Below, in pieces: positions 22,994-34,600 of a stretch of 64,000 nt of DNA. Under the pieces are notes generated by a model, which made no database searches, was not told the DNA's origin, and saw only the letters and a list, made by a program, of their open reading frames with translations. Where the stretch lies: NCBI GenBank assembly GCA_002749535.1, contig MZZL01000064.1, positions 248,001 to 312,000 of the forward strand, written 5' to 3'. The position numbers and the translations under genes are program-made. Positions within the stretch are counted from its first letter, which is position 1, and each line of letters begins with the position of its first letter. The DNA comes from Apophysomyces variabilis. Its lineage: Eukaryota; Mucoromycota; Mucoromycetes; Mucorales; Mucoraceae.

Positions 22994-25617
22994 TATAATT
23001 TATGCGTTTGCATCATCTGCCTTAATAGTCATAAATTAATATATATTATTCGTCCATTTGGTTTTTTTTTTCGTTTCTATCTATTTGTCATTCGTATCGG
23101 CACCAGTCTATGAGTGAAATAATAAAACTATAGTAAGCAAGAGGTAAGACCGCTATCGTATTCTTAGACTATCGGCTGTCATGGGAGTAACTTATTTGAA
23201 TTGGCCAATGGCATTCCAATGAAAATAGAAATATAGCCTTTTTTGTCTATTCTAAAGGAAATAAAGAGAAATGACTAATTACAGAGTATTGGAACAAGAG
23301 GACGTTTCAATCATTAGTTTTCTAGAAGCTTGAGACGCGTGAAGAACCACCACCGTCTTGATATATTACAATATCGTCTCCATTTTAACCTCATAGAACA
23401 CTTGCATACGGCTTATGATATTTCTTGTAATCTCCCCGAGGAACAACAACTTCGTTTAAAAATCTAAGTAGCTTGGCTTCGTGACCAGGCAACCGTTTCC
23501 GCAGTTATTGTCAGACAAAATTTCTGTTTCCATTATAACAAGGCTTGGTTAGAAAGAGCATTGAAAAGATTTGCTATCAATCACCTTAAGCATTTCTTGC
23601 TTGCTTGCATATGCTTTTCTGATGTTGAGAGGCCTTTCTTCTTCTGTAGAAAACAAAGTCTGTGTAACAAAATTGGCTTCTCTGGCAGCATTTTCGAGAC
23701 GGATTGAACGGGGAAGAACTAATTTCAGTCGGTATATCCCGATGCAGCCATTTGACAATAAGAAAGAAAAGAAATTCAGGAACGGATTCTAGTACAATTT
23801 ATGGGCGATTGCTACAGAGTATTTTATTCAAATCAACGGGCCGAGTTTAAGTTTTGGAAGAGAACGAATAATATCTTGCGCAATAATCGCACTGGAATAA
23901 TTAGTTCTGCTAAACACCAATGGTGGGCTTCTTGCAAAAACTGCAAGATCTGATTCATACTCACTAGTTTCCGGAGGCCGAAATCTTGTCTACCGGAATA
24001 TTGTATTTAATTCGGGGCAATTTACAGTATATTAAACATTATTTTGCGCCAGTTTCGAATGATTTGGCGTCTATGCATAGGACAAATACACGTTGGCTGA
24101 GGACCATTTTTTGTGTCAACTGAATGGTCGTGTATACATTGGCTGATCGACGTGTGAGTAACAACATGGTGAATGCACCACATCCTGGCTTTATTCAATA
24201 TCTTTGTTTCATCTCTTTGATCTTGCACTATAACCATCAATTCAGGCAAACAAAGACAGTAGTCGCATCTTTATGACATGAGTACCTTGCAGTGATTGAA
24301 AAAAAGTTATATGTAGCCAGCATTATGTTGGTAATAGACCATTTTCTTCGGGTGATGTTCCCATATATTCGGATAGCAAGTTGTACCTCTTTTCTTTATG
24401 TACTCTCTCCACTGTACGGACAATCGCACTTCCAATTCATATTGACCAAGCTAATCTTCTTTTTGTTGTCATTATCGTCATTCTGTGAATTCAGAGATCG
24501 TGTTACCATGTTTCCATATTTATTCGAGAGCAAAAATAAAAATGAAGAGGTGGTAATTAACTAACTATATCTCTGACAGAGAGAGAGCGAACGAAAGAAA
24601 AAGAAAACAAAGGAGAGGAGGAAGGACAATCTCTGTATCCAACATCCTCGGATAATGGAGCTAAGTGTTCGGCCTACGGCCTCCACTAAATGAACACAAT
24701 AACGGAAGACCTCTTCTGAAGTTCTGGTTTATTCCAAGAATAGGACGAGCTCCTATGACGGTACTTATCACTTTCTATGAATGATTATTCCCTCCGTTAC
24801 ACCTTGCTGAAGACTACAATGTGTTCCTCTTAAACCTGACGTTGATTTTCGACCTTTGACTAATGTTTTTTGGTACGAACAATATCGAAAAAGATTTTGA
24901 TATTCACAAGCATATTCTGTAAAGGTAAAAAATGAACAATGGAAAATCCTGTCTTTGCTCACAAGAAAGAAAACGGAACATAATCATATCACTTTTTTCT
25001 GAACGACGTCAATGGTAGAAAATTCATAACCTACTTATTCCATTAATTTCTCTCCGCGATTATGAAATATAAGCGAAAACGGCATGTCTCAAACAATTAT
25101 ATCTATCCAATATATCGATGGACACTCATATCGATTATTCATCTGCTCGGTAATAGGCATGCGAGAAAACGAGATGGATTTGGAATATTCTAACCCATGA
25201 ATTGAGCAAGTCCTGTCAAACTCCTAAAGGGGACGGAATACATCTCTCGATCAAAAGAGTGGCTTTCCAGACTATGAATTGATCGTTGGTTCCCTACCAC
25301 GGGATGTCCTTTAAGAATCGTTGGACAGTCTTAGCTTGCAGCAGAAATAAAGCATCGATTGGTAACTTGTTTTCCGTCCGCTTTTACTGAGACATGTTGG
25401 AAACACTGGTTCACGTTAGGGTAACAGCTGTTGAACCATCTAAACAGCTGCTCTTCATATCGGTAATAACAAGTTCATTACGGCTGGCACATATTGCGCG
25501 CTTAATAAATAGGATTGGACTCCCTTTTTTATACCAGTGAAAGCAGTCAACGCGAATTATAGCTGAGAAAAAAAGACAACAAAGGTACGGCTCTGGCAAG
25601 CTTTTTCCTGTCGACTC
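22994..25617. other. Mostly non-coding; one coding-like scrap at about 23330-23590
   Basis: About 2.6 kb without a confident gene. A plus-strand frame at 23330-23590 reads like protein (LPEEQQLRLKI, stop, VAWLRDQATVSAVIV, then FHYNKAWLERALKRF). It has one internal stop and no family I can name. The rest holds short frames only. Confidence 0.4.
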
Positions 25618-28600
25618 GTGGATTTTCCCGCAACTATAAAAACTGGAACTAAAGAAAAAGCTGGCTCTGCTAGGAAACTTGATTATGACGAGTCGATGAG
25701 CGTCTTGCGTCGCTTTATGTGTCAGCGGCTTCATGAAACAGTAAAAAGAACCGCTGAAAGTGCTGACCTTGAAGCATATGACGTTAAAGATAATATCATT
25801 AGCAGCCGCAAAAAGCTGCGAGGCATCTTTTCTGGTGCCGCCACATTGTGGAATAACTAGAAAGAACACCAACTAAAGCACTCGGGCGAAATTTTGATAA
25901 CTGGTGCCTGTGGACGCAAGTGGTTGAAGAGGAGTTTCACTGTGGGAAATATTTCGTCGGATTCGTTGTGTTTGTCATTAGCCAAAGGAGACGCGACGAA
26001 CCCGACGAAAAATTTCCCACAGTGTTTGAGAACGTGTACGCACAAGCTATCCTGGGAGAAGACTTTTCGATGGAAGTAGAAAAAGTGGGTTACGCAGAAG
26101 GAGAAGGAGAAGTGGAAGGAAGAGAAGAAAATGAAGAGGAAAAGGACAATGACGACGAAGAAGACAAGAAGGAAAAAGAGAAGCAAATAATGAAAACTTC
26201 TTGCATTCCGTTGAGCAGAATACTGCGCAGGGATCTGGGAGAAGACGAGCGGCAGAAATTCCATCAACTGGTGCAGGAAACACGAGATAGTATGACTGAC
26301 TTAGTGGCGGATCTGGTTTTATTGTTGCGGGCAAGCATGATTGAATACGTGGCTCATGGCAGCTCTACGATTGTTGATATTGAAGAATTGTTCCCAAAGG
26401 ATTTTAAAAAGCGGTAAGTTCTCACTAGTTTCAGAGGCCCATTGGTCATGCACAAGAATAATGGAAATTTCGTTTCAGATGCGAAGCAGTAAACAAGCCC
26501 GTTATAAGTGCACCTAACAGCAAGATAGTGCGGGCATTGGATTTGGATGAAGTAGGGTGGAAGTTGATGTTTACTCAGAACCACCTACAATACCTGACCT
26601 CCAGATTTCTCGGTTGATTTGGGAAGTCTAAAGTGAAGGGTGGTGAGATATGGGGAAGATTCTGTCCGGAGACCGCTAGCGCTAGTCTAAGTCAAGTACC
26701 TCCGGGCAAAAGCCTGTTAATGAACACTTACGTCACGACAGTTGGCAACGAATGTTCAAAACATGTAGAATGGAGATTTAAGATACAAATCCTTGGGGTA
26801 TCTACTCCGTATCGTACTTCGGTTACAGTCAGCGCCTGGCAGAGAAGCCAGATATTATGATCCGAATGAAAATCGCCGAAGACAAATAAAAACCCAAAGC
26901 GCCGCGTAGCTATCAGAAAATGAGAAAGTTATGGAAGATGCGCATGAGAAAACGAACGGCCCGACACAAAAAGTTACAACTTTCTCGATCGGCGTTAGAA
27001 GACTTAGGACATTTACAGCAGGAGGCGAGATGGAACGTTTGCAGAAGTTGGCAGCTATCACGGAGAATTCAAGAAAACCGAAATCTGCCTTCAGCGATTG
27101 CAAGATGGTGAACCAGTGCTTAAACCATCAAAGCAAGTTTGCGAGAACGAAGCCCAAACCGGCTCCAATGAAGTAAAAAGTGAAATACAGAATCTCTCTA
27201 CTTTGGGGTTCAGTGAGGAGGAAATCAACGACATCTTGGAGGATTCTGAAGATGAGCAATCAGATGTCAAATGTATAAGTAAGGAAACCTTAGAACAACA
27301 GGAAAAGCAAGGCGATGAGGACGAAGATGTATCGCCTAAACGCATAAACTTCCTGAAAGCGAAATTGAAAAAAAACTCCTGCGAGAACCAAATGAGAAGA
27401 AAGATATTTCTGAAGAACGGACGAAAGAAATATTCCCGGACACAAATTTAACTATCCGTGAATGCAAGGTACTAACACGAGTATTCAGCCATTTACGGCT
27501 CTTGGTACCAAAGGATAGTGGCGACAATATGATTGACGATTATATATGCCTATGATTGCCCTTGGTGTTCGCCTCTAATTACTTTTTAAGGGTAGCAGGA
27601 TACTCTGCCTTCAGCAGAGAATACTGCCCTTATGTTAAACCTTCGAGAGTGTACGCACTCCAATTGTCTCCAAGCGGGATATTTGAAGTTTTTGGCTCCA
27701 CTTTCGATATGCATTCCGAACGCAAGGGTTACCCCATGAGAAATGTCGGGGAAGCCATGGCAGAAGCATCATGCACATTTGGTTCCTTCTTTGACCTGCA
27801 AAACATTGACGAGATATGCAATCGCCGCGGCGTTCAATTTGCAAATAACGTATGCATCACTGCAACGGATGGTACATATTACCGGCCCTATCAGAGTAGG
27901 GAGAAATGTTATAACGTCAAAGTACGATGACAGAAGAGAAAAAAAAATGCAACAAGCAGGCAAGCAAAAAGAAAAAGGTTGGTGAACGACAGAATGTAAT
28001 AGTAATGCAAAAGTATTGACAAATGACAACAGGTCGAAAAGGAAAACAAGTTGAGAGAGAAAAGAGGCTGGAGAATATCGGGCTAGTTGATTCAGATCGA
28101 CAAAGAGAAACTGAAACAAATCAGAAAATTCATGAAAATACCGTACAAGTTAGCGAGCTTCGCGAAGCAATAAAAAAGCTTGCATTGGAGATACGGCAAG
28201 TCGACAATGAGATTTCCAGATTCTCGACGGCAATCGACAGCAGTAGCAATATGGTCGAAAAGACGGAAGCGGTTGCGGAACGGCAGCAGCAGAAAGCTCA
28301 TCGCTGGTATCTTCGAACAGAGCTGCAAGAACACGAAACAAAGATAGCAAAATTAAAAAAGTGAATTACCGTTTACGACAAACAAACCATCAACAACAGA
28401 ATAACAGAAAGGGAAAAAAACGCGATAACCTCTTTGGATTGGGCTGATGTCCGCTGCATGGAGGAACCAGAATTTGTCCAGACATCAGATTTGCTCGCTG
28501 ATAAGGAAGGAGAAATCGTTTTCGCTGGGACGGATTACGGTGTGGTTACACTGTCAGACACTGTCCCTATTACTTTAAATGGCGTGAACTTCCACATCGA

Positions 28601-29399
28601 TCAATGGAAGAACCGCGAACATCCCTTTCCATCTGAAGCCAGTCCGTATACGTACACCCGAATTAGTAAGCCGTTCAAAATAACAGCTGGCCATCTTCAA
28701 AGCTTGTCATCTGGCTCGAGTATTCGCCGTGCTCGTGAGAACAGAAAAAGAATGACAGTGGCCGGAAAAGCTGCTACTGAGGCCGAAAAGGCCCTTTCCG
28801 AGACGAACCTTCAGCAAGCAGACACTTCCTCATACGTGATTGAACACTATCAAACGTGTGCACCCCGACCATAAAGCAGCTCTCCGACAATTTTATGTAT
28901 ACAACCGGAACAGCAGAAAGGAAAGACGACTCGGAACGATCCGAAAGCAAAAAGCGTACACAATGCTGGCGTCCAGAGAGCGGCGCTACATCAGCTCCTT
29001 CGGTTCTTCTCTATATGCATTGCCTATATTGTGCATTGGAACAAGTGGTACAGGAGTGGGCTCAAGAGTTCGCGGACACTTACGAATGTGTGGTAATACT
29101 TTAAGGCACGTCCACAGCCGAAACACGCTGGTCTTAATGACCGACGAATTCGCCACGTCGAAAAGTTGCGGATACTGTTATCAGAGAGTCCAAAACCCGA
29201 GGAAGCGAAAGAACGGTAAACTATGCGTCAATCGTGGCGCGATCGTGTGCCGAAACCATGCTTGCCCCTCCGTAAGGGACAATTATGGGACAAGAGGTAG
29301 AGACACTAATGCGGCACGAAATATTAGTATCTCGGAGGCTGCTCTTGCTTTGCATGGAGAAAAAATTGCGGCCTTTTTTTCCTCATGTTATCTGTAGCT
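25618..29399 (+). pseudogene. Fanzor (eukaryotic TnpB-like) RNA-guided nuclease locus, copy 2, disrupted
   Basis: Plus-strand segments follow Fanzor order. They are an N-terminal region with a good intron (26414-26478, GTAAGT..TTCAG); MFTQNHLQYLTSRFLG and then YLLRIVLRLQSAPGREAR; a central block ending GSFFDLQNIDEICNRRG; and a coiled helical region (28023-28361). RuvC-I follows as FAGTDYGVVTLSD (Asp near 28529), then IGTSGTGVGSRVRGH. A zinc ribbon reads TDEFATSKSCGYC and later VCRNHAC, and RuvC-III reads RGRDTNAARNI. Both RuvC Asp motifs and the DEF-x-TS motif are intact, unlike copy 1. Breaks include stops near 25858 and 26616, an in-frame TGA at 28362-28364, and a frame change near 28850-28874. 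Unrecognised introns could explain some but not all. TnpB relatives are guided by RNA from the element's own 3' region. Confidence 0.75.
25938..26024. repeat. 87-bp perfect-ended palindrome (MITE-like hairpin) in the Fanzor locus
   Basis: CACTGTGGGAAATATTTCG at the left is mirrored by the reverse complement CACTGTGGGAAATTTTTCG at the right. The arms are about 33 bp with about four mismatches and enclose a loop of about 20 bp. Both outer flanks carry TTT, a possible 3-bp target duplication. It lies in an open frame of the N-terminal Fanzor region. Confidence 0.7.
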
Positions 29400-30112
29400 T
29401 AATGTTTGTTTATATCATAGTTGTGCTTTACAGCTTATATGTTGTAGTTTCTAAGATCAATCTATGGATCACCATGCAAGACATTGTTCGCTACACTTCT
29501 TGCTTGACACGGCCGAATGCATGATTTGGCAAGTTGAGATCTCAATCAAACCTTTCTAATGTATTTTCGCCATAATGTCTTCTATATAAGCGACAGTATA
29601 AACCTTTATTCAATATGGATCATTTTTTCATTCTCTTTTTTCTAGTTTCATTTAAGCGAAAAAAGTCCAGGATGGTGTTGGGTAAGACATCATGACGATG
29701 TCTCAGACACGTTTCTTTATAAACGTGTGTGAAATTGTTGTCGCTTACTTTTCTTCTTTGGATTTCTTTACTCTTTTGCCAGGACTCGTTCCCCTGTCGG
29801 TACGTATACATGCTTTAGAATTGTACTCTTTGACCTAGACTGACTTTATGTTGGACGGTGTTCTCGTGGTCGATGCGGTCGAGGTGCCTTCGCCTCTATG
29901 GCCCTCCCGCTCCCACCTTTTTTTTACTTTCTTTCTTCTTCCCTCGCCCCAGGATGAGCACCAGCGCCTCCTCGCGGAGTGCGTATGCCCTGGATTGGGA
30001 TAAGGTGTCTGTAAGTACTTTTATATTTTATTGAATGAACAATTGCATACCAACAACACCTTTTTCTATCTGTAGCTCCTGGCGGCTTTTTCATTTTTTT
30101 TTACCGTTTTTA
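29400..30112. other. No gene recognised
   Basis: This is the 3' flank of the Fanzor locus, followed by a GC-richer patch at 29850-30010 of unknown nature. In TnpB/Fanzor systems the guide RNA comes from the element's 3' end, so 29400-29620 would be the place to look. No structure is evident by eye. Confidence 0.35.
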
Positions 30113-30300
30113 CAGTGCCTCCCCGCTAATGTCAGTCTTCGTTAATGTCAATCCTCGCCTATTTTCAATCATTTTGAGATTCCCGAAAAAGAGGTTTCTA
30201 TGCTAATTCAAGCCATTGCATCTCCCCGTTATTGTGACTCCCCGCCTATTTTCAATCGATATGCTCTAACCAAGTCATTGACATTAGCGGGGAAGCATTG
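30113..30300. mobile_element. 188-bp MITE with TA target duplication, copy 1
   Basis: It begins CAGTGCCTCCCCGCTAATGTC and ends with the reverse complement of CAATGCTTCCCCGCTAATGTC. TA dinucleotides flank both ends (30111-30112 and 30301-30302). It is nearly identical over its full length to the copy at 39447-39634. Terminal inverted repeats plus TA insertion place it with Tc1/mariner/pogo-type nonautonomous elements. It is non-coding. Confidence 0.85.
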
Positions 30301-30302
30301 TA

Positions 30303-30500
30303 CTTGTTTGTTAAAAGTTCCGGATACCGTTGGCCACCCTGGAATGAGTGCGACGCGGTCCCCAACCCATGCGTTGGGATTACCCTTCGGAGATAAGTAA
30401 AAGATATGCTATTTTTCCATTCACTAACCGTGAACGTACTTTTTATGCTGCTTGAATGAATTTTGTGTCCACTGGAGGACCAAGTTGATGTAAGCAAAAT
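30303..30500 (-). repeat. Dispersed repeat R1, short inverted copy
   Basis: The reverse complement contains CTTGGTCCTCCAGTGGACAC, GGTTAGTGAATGG and CTCCGAAGGGTAATCCCAAC, matching copy A at 8278-8400. It abuts the MITE at 30113-30300. A plus-strand arm of the same terminal motif lies at 30547-30606. Confidence 0.6.
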
Positions 30501-30799
30501 ATATTTCCCGCGTAATCCATTTATTAGTGACGCTTATTTATATCCCTTTGAGCGCAAACTTGATCCTTGCATGGACGCTAAATTTATTTAGAGTAGCGTA
30601 AAAAGTTGTTCAATAAACAGTAACCTGAGATACAAAGATTCGCTGAATCACGTAGCCAATCTAACCTTAACACACAATACATACGATATCTAGACTTCAA
30701 CACAGATAGCACGTATGCTGAAAATACATTCATTGACTTTTAGAACTATATAACAGTAATATTAAAAATCAACAAAAAGGATTTTCGATCGTTCAGTGT

Positions 30800-31945
30800 A
30801 CTGCCTTTTAACTTACCCCGATGGTATCCTAGCGCTAGTCTGGGCGTCGGCAACAAGGAGGACAACCGGGGAAATTTGGGATTGTTCTTGATGCCCACCT
30901 GCCCATCTTATAGAGAGACTTTTGCTTACCTGCTTTGTTAGGATGTAGAAGTAGCTGAGTTATGAATTATGATAGCATTTTCTCTAGTTTGTTATCTTGT
31001 CGCTTTGTTAGATTTTTCCTCTATCCAAAATCACCCATGTTTCAGGTTATCGAGAAGATCCGGAAGCATATGTTGCCTTTGCTTTCAGAGATGGAGTTGC
31101 TGCAGTTGACCAGAAGAGAGAATGCAATGAGAGATGTCTCAAGTATGTTGTTCAAGCTCTATGGTCTTATGAGATTAAATGGTTGCACAATAATAACTAC
31201 ATCCAATCTTGTCGTACCTTTTTCCATCCAATGCTTCTCTCTAAATTTAGCTTGTGCATACTTTTTATTCCAGTTTATGTGCATTTCTTGGAGAGATAAT
31301 GCTAACGAACGAGATTATTCATAGTAATAGGAAAATTACCATTACTTAGAGAGTCCAGCACGTCATTCCGTGATTATCTGGTGTCATACTTTAAACATTG
31401 ATTTACTACGCTGGAATCATGCAGTTAGATAAACCTTCTCACATTTGTGCGCTTTGACTGACAAGCTCCTTTTGTCACACGTTAGATTGATGAATGTACC
31501 AATAGATTATGTAATTGAAAGTGCAGTCTGAGATAAGGCCAAAATAAAGGATGAATGAGGATAACATGTCGTCTTATCAATGTAGGGACGCGTCACGATA
31601 TGCCAAGTTAATGGCCCGGTAGGCACGCAGATAGGGAAATTATTGTCGATGAGTGTTATGAAACAAGCTGACCAAAAGAATCTAAGAAGGGCTGAAAGCA
31701 GAGTATGGGAAAACATGTCTAACGACGATGCCAGCTAGCGATGGGATGATTATATGTCTGAATTGAGAAGTGTTACAAGCATGGACTGGCCACTATTTTT
31801 GGTCAGTCGATCAATAAACGAAAACTTATGTCTTTTCCTCTCGTTATCTATTCATATTACCGTAGTAAGACATTATCCACCAGCTTATGTATCGTCCTTA
31901 ACTGACCTTCCTTCAGTGTAAACTGCGAAAATACAGTAACATCGA
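30800..31945 (+). repeat. Dispersed repeat family R1, copy B
   Basis: This copy aligns throughout with copy A (8380-9330) and with the reverse complement of copy C (51625-52800). It has TTACCCCGATGGTATCC, GATAGCATTTTCT, TTTGTTAGATT, GAGAGTCCAGCACGTCATTC and GGGACGCGTCACGATATG. A right part shared with copy C reads TTTGGTCAGTCGATCAATAA and ACTTATGT... to about 31945. Reading frames are broken in every copy. Confidence 0.7.
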
Positions 31946-32543
31946 CGAATCTATCTGTTCTTCTCGTTTTATTCCATTTTTTTAATGAACATTGTCGTAA
32001 AGTAGGAAAGGCATGCTACGTTATAGTTATCCTTATCTTGGATCTTTGCAACATTTCCGCTATGTGTAGTGGAAGCGTGGCTGGTTTTTTCTTGAACCTT
32101 TGGGGCACTCTGCCACGGAACTATGTCAGCGCCAATTTGTTTCCTATCAGCGTAAATCCATTTTATAAGTGGCACAAGTTATATTGCAAAACCCAATAAG
32201 CAATCGCTCAACTAACGAAACCATCTTTTTTTGCCTAGAAACTTGACAGCACCATATATAAATCCTAGCTAGCTACATAAAAAGCGTGTCAATAATTACA
32301 TTGGATGAGTACGAAGTGAAGGTATCACGACGTTCAGTGATACTTTGCCAAGTATTGGGCATGAGAGTCCTATTCACTGGACATTTCGGGCTTTGATCCT
32401 CTATACTTTGATGTGTCAAAATGGCGCGACACAACAGCACATTTCCGTCTTTAGAGAAAACTGAATGCTCATCGCACAAATATAAATTTTTCAGTACAGC
32501 TTAGAATAAAGACAAGGAATCAAGGGGACAAAAAGCCTGATGC
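31946..32543. other. No gene recognised
   Basis: Two minus-strand frames of about 65 codons occur (31969-32175 and 32273-32479) without recognisable domains. Position among repeats suggests transposon debris. Confidence 0.35.
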
Positions 32544-32559
32544 ACTTGGTATTTGCATG

Positions 32560-32817
32560 ATGTGTTTTTGATGAGATCCCATGGTCCAATGAGGCTGTAA
32601 TGGCTGCTTTACGCTCTTACCTTGCTCGGTATGCTCCTGGCACATTTCCTCTATTTACTCTACCTGCTACAATCTTTTCCCTCCATCCTACATCTACTTG
32701 ATCTTTCTTACTTAACTATATCTACCTCTATCTGGTATAATGCTTTATCTGTCATTTCACTTCTAGTTTCTTAAAGGGATTCATACACCCTAATAAAACG
32801 TGTAATACAAAAAAAAA
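32560..32817 (+). mobile_element. Short retroposed insertion with poly(A) tail and 15-bp target duplication
   Basis: The 258-bp insert ends in AATAAAACGTGTAATAC followed by nine A residues. It is flanked by the direct repeat CTTGGTATTTGCATG at 32545-32559 and 32818-32832. This is the structure left by target-primed reverse transcription: a 5'-truncated LINE or a SINE. Its internal frame reads AALRSYLARYAPGTFP, so it is more likely a LINE 3' scrap than a tRNA-derived SINE. Confidence 0.8.
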
Positions 32818-32834
32818 CTTGGTATTTGCATGGA

Positions 32835-32905
32835 GATAACAAACCTTGTACAGTATCTCCCAAAAATCATATCGCAAACTACGAAAATCGAAGTCGCAGT
32901 CCAGT
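32835..32905 (-). repeat. Dispersed repeat E, partial copy
   Basis: The reverse complement contains ACTGCGACTTCGATTTTCGT and TTTTTGGGAGATACTGTA, matching 11213-11262. It was part of the DNA into which the poly(A) element at 32560 inserted. Confidence 0.55.
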
Positions 32906-32999
32906 GGAATTAAACGTCGCAACAAATGAAAAAAAAAATTCAATGGCGTCCTTTTTCTGCTTAGCTTTCGCTTTAACTCATTTTAAAAATGCATCCACA

Positions 33000-33400
33000 T
33001 CCTTGAGCTCTCCCCATGCCCACTATTAAACAGTCAAAAGCAGAAACCGCTGCTGCCAAGGTTGAAATTAGTAGGCTCAAACAACACAACGCTTCCCTTC
33101 TCCAGATGGTAGGCTCTAGTTTTCCCTAGACGCCAAGTCTGTTGAATCTATTTCCTATAATACAACCTGTCCATTCAATCCACATGCCTAATCCATATCG
33201 ATATCTCCTCAAAAGCTATCCGTCGCATCAGGGCCCCTGTCCGTCCTGCTATCGCCCGCTTCTTCCTTGCAAAAAGGCTTTTTTGATACTTACACCCTTC
33301 CCCGATATTTTTCCACCCCCCGTCAATTTTTATCAGATTGATCTAGACCGGGCGGACACAATTATTACTTTTGCGCTCATTTGAACCACTGAATAAACCC
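33000..33400 (+). pseudogene. Retroelement scrap sharing a tail with the LINE family
   Basis: A 37-codon frame at 33017-33130 reads like a coiled-coil start (MPTIKQSKAETAAAKVEIS..). The downstream piece at 33335-33375 (TCTAGACCGGGCGGACACA) resembles 10950-10990, next to the LINE 3' fragment. Assignment to the LINE family is by this tail only. Confidence 0.35.
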
Positions 33401-34126
33401 AAGAAACCAGATAATGCTAGGTTGAAACTCGATGTCAATCACTTAGCTCGAAAAAGAAAGTAATCCACAAACCTCTATAAGACGCATCCAGAGTCTGTAA
33501 GCTAGAATAATGTCATATCTAATGCTCTTAACAACCTATCCCCTAAGGAAATCGACTTCTTAATATCAGAATTTGAGATGCACTGCGAGTTGTCAGGATG
33601 TCCTACTTGCAAAAAGATCAATAAAGGGTACTTTGTGTATTCTTGAATTTTTACTGCTATGAATACGATCCAGTTAGGAATTTGAACTATTATTCCGGTT
33701 ATCTAGCAGAAAAACCGCTAATGGAAAGCATGTCACCCACTTGTTTATTTTCCTTCACATGTCATTTTCGTTCTTTTCCCGTCATTTTCTGTAAGCATGA
33801 CATAATTTTGAATCAAGATAGACATTGAGGTATTATTGATGGGAACAGTAGACCGAGTTATAAACTGTATCTACACGCGTAATATTTATGTAACATTCCA
33901 TGCAAATCCGTTGTACAATGAAAAGGAAATGACATAAACTATGTAAACTTTGTTCGGATGCACCCGAAGATGCTGCAACTTTTACGTACTCTATTCGAAG
34001 ACATACCAAGATAGTTTTTTACCGGGTGTGATGCAGACGAACTTTCAAATCATATGAAAGAAGAAGACTGTAGAAGACTATAGAAGACTTTAGCAGACAA
34101 TAGGTATTCTATAAAATTAAGAGAAC
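33401..34126. other. No gene recognised
   Basis: AT-rich stretch. A coding-like tail at 33535-33600 (LSPKEIDFLISEFEMHCEL) is too short and interrupted to assign. Confidence 0.35.
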
Positions 34127-34339
34127 ATGATAACCCCAACTGCAAGACGTCGAACAAGAACCAGCCAAACCGAGACTATGGTTGAACCACCCAGGTCTCG
34201 CAGACGAATCAGCCGACGAGAAGAGGAAAGATCAGAATCGTCCCGACCTCCTTTAAGGCGATCTGAGAGGCAGCAAGCAAAAGGCAGAAAAGGATCCACG
34301 AGTCAAGTGGATAGGGCTTTTACGCCCGGTATTCAGTAA
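34127..34339 (+). CDS. Short Arg/Ser-rich open frame, possibly a first exon
   Basis: A 70-codon frame rich in Arg, Ser and Glu (for example RRRISRREEERSESSR). A TATA-like TCTATAAAATTAAG lies just upstream, and the 3' end reads ATTCAGTAAGT, which could be a donor site. Repeat E follows immediately at 34385, so any downstream exon may be displaced or lost. There is no family match. It may not be a gene. Confidence 0.25.
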   Translation: MITPTARRRTRTSQTETMVEPPRSRRRISRREEERSESSRPPLRRSERQQAKGRKGSTSQVDRAFTPGIQ

Positions 34340-34384
34340 GTGTCATCGAATACTATTGTTATTTTTCTTCTATTACTCACCAAC

Positions 34385-34600
34385 TGAAATTTATATATGC
34401 ATCTTGCATCCACTTGGTGGGGAGATGGGTATGGCGTCGTCAGTTTTATGACAGGTATGTAAAACTGGTCAATTCGAACTTGTATAACACGACAATTAAT
34501 GTAATTTGTTAGCGTCAAGCCCAGTTTCCAAAATGCGCCAAGTGAATTTGCTAGATGCGACTTTAATTTTTGGAAATAAAGTACAATTCTTTCTGGAAAT
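34385..34600 (-). repeat. Dispersed repeat E, copy 2
   Basis: This is the reverse complement of 11008-11205 with scattered substitutions. Shared stretches include GGTATGGCGTCGTCAGTTTT and CAGTTTCCAAAATGCGCCAA. Confidence 0.65.

Noticed and set aside
25411..26334. Long minus-strand open frames opposite the Fanzor locus
   Set aside because: Composition (Phe/Leu/Ser-rich) mirrors the acidic Lys/Glu-rich plus-strand frame. The plus strand carries the recognisable motifs and intron.
30000..30080. Possible intron (GTAAGT..CTGTAG) after a GC-rich coding-like patch
   Set aside because: The splice-like ends are present, but neither flanking frame has recognisable content and the right flank runs into a MITE.
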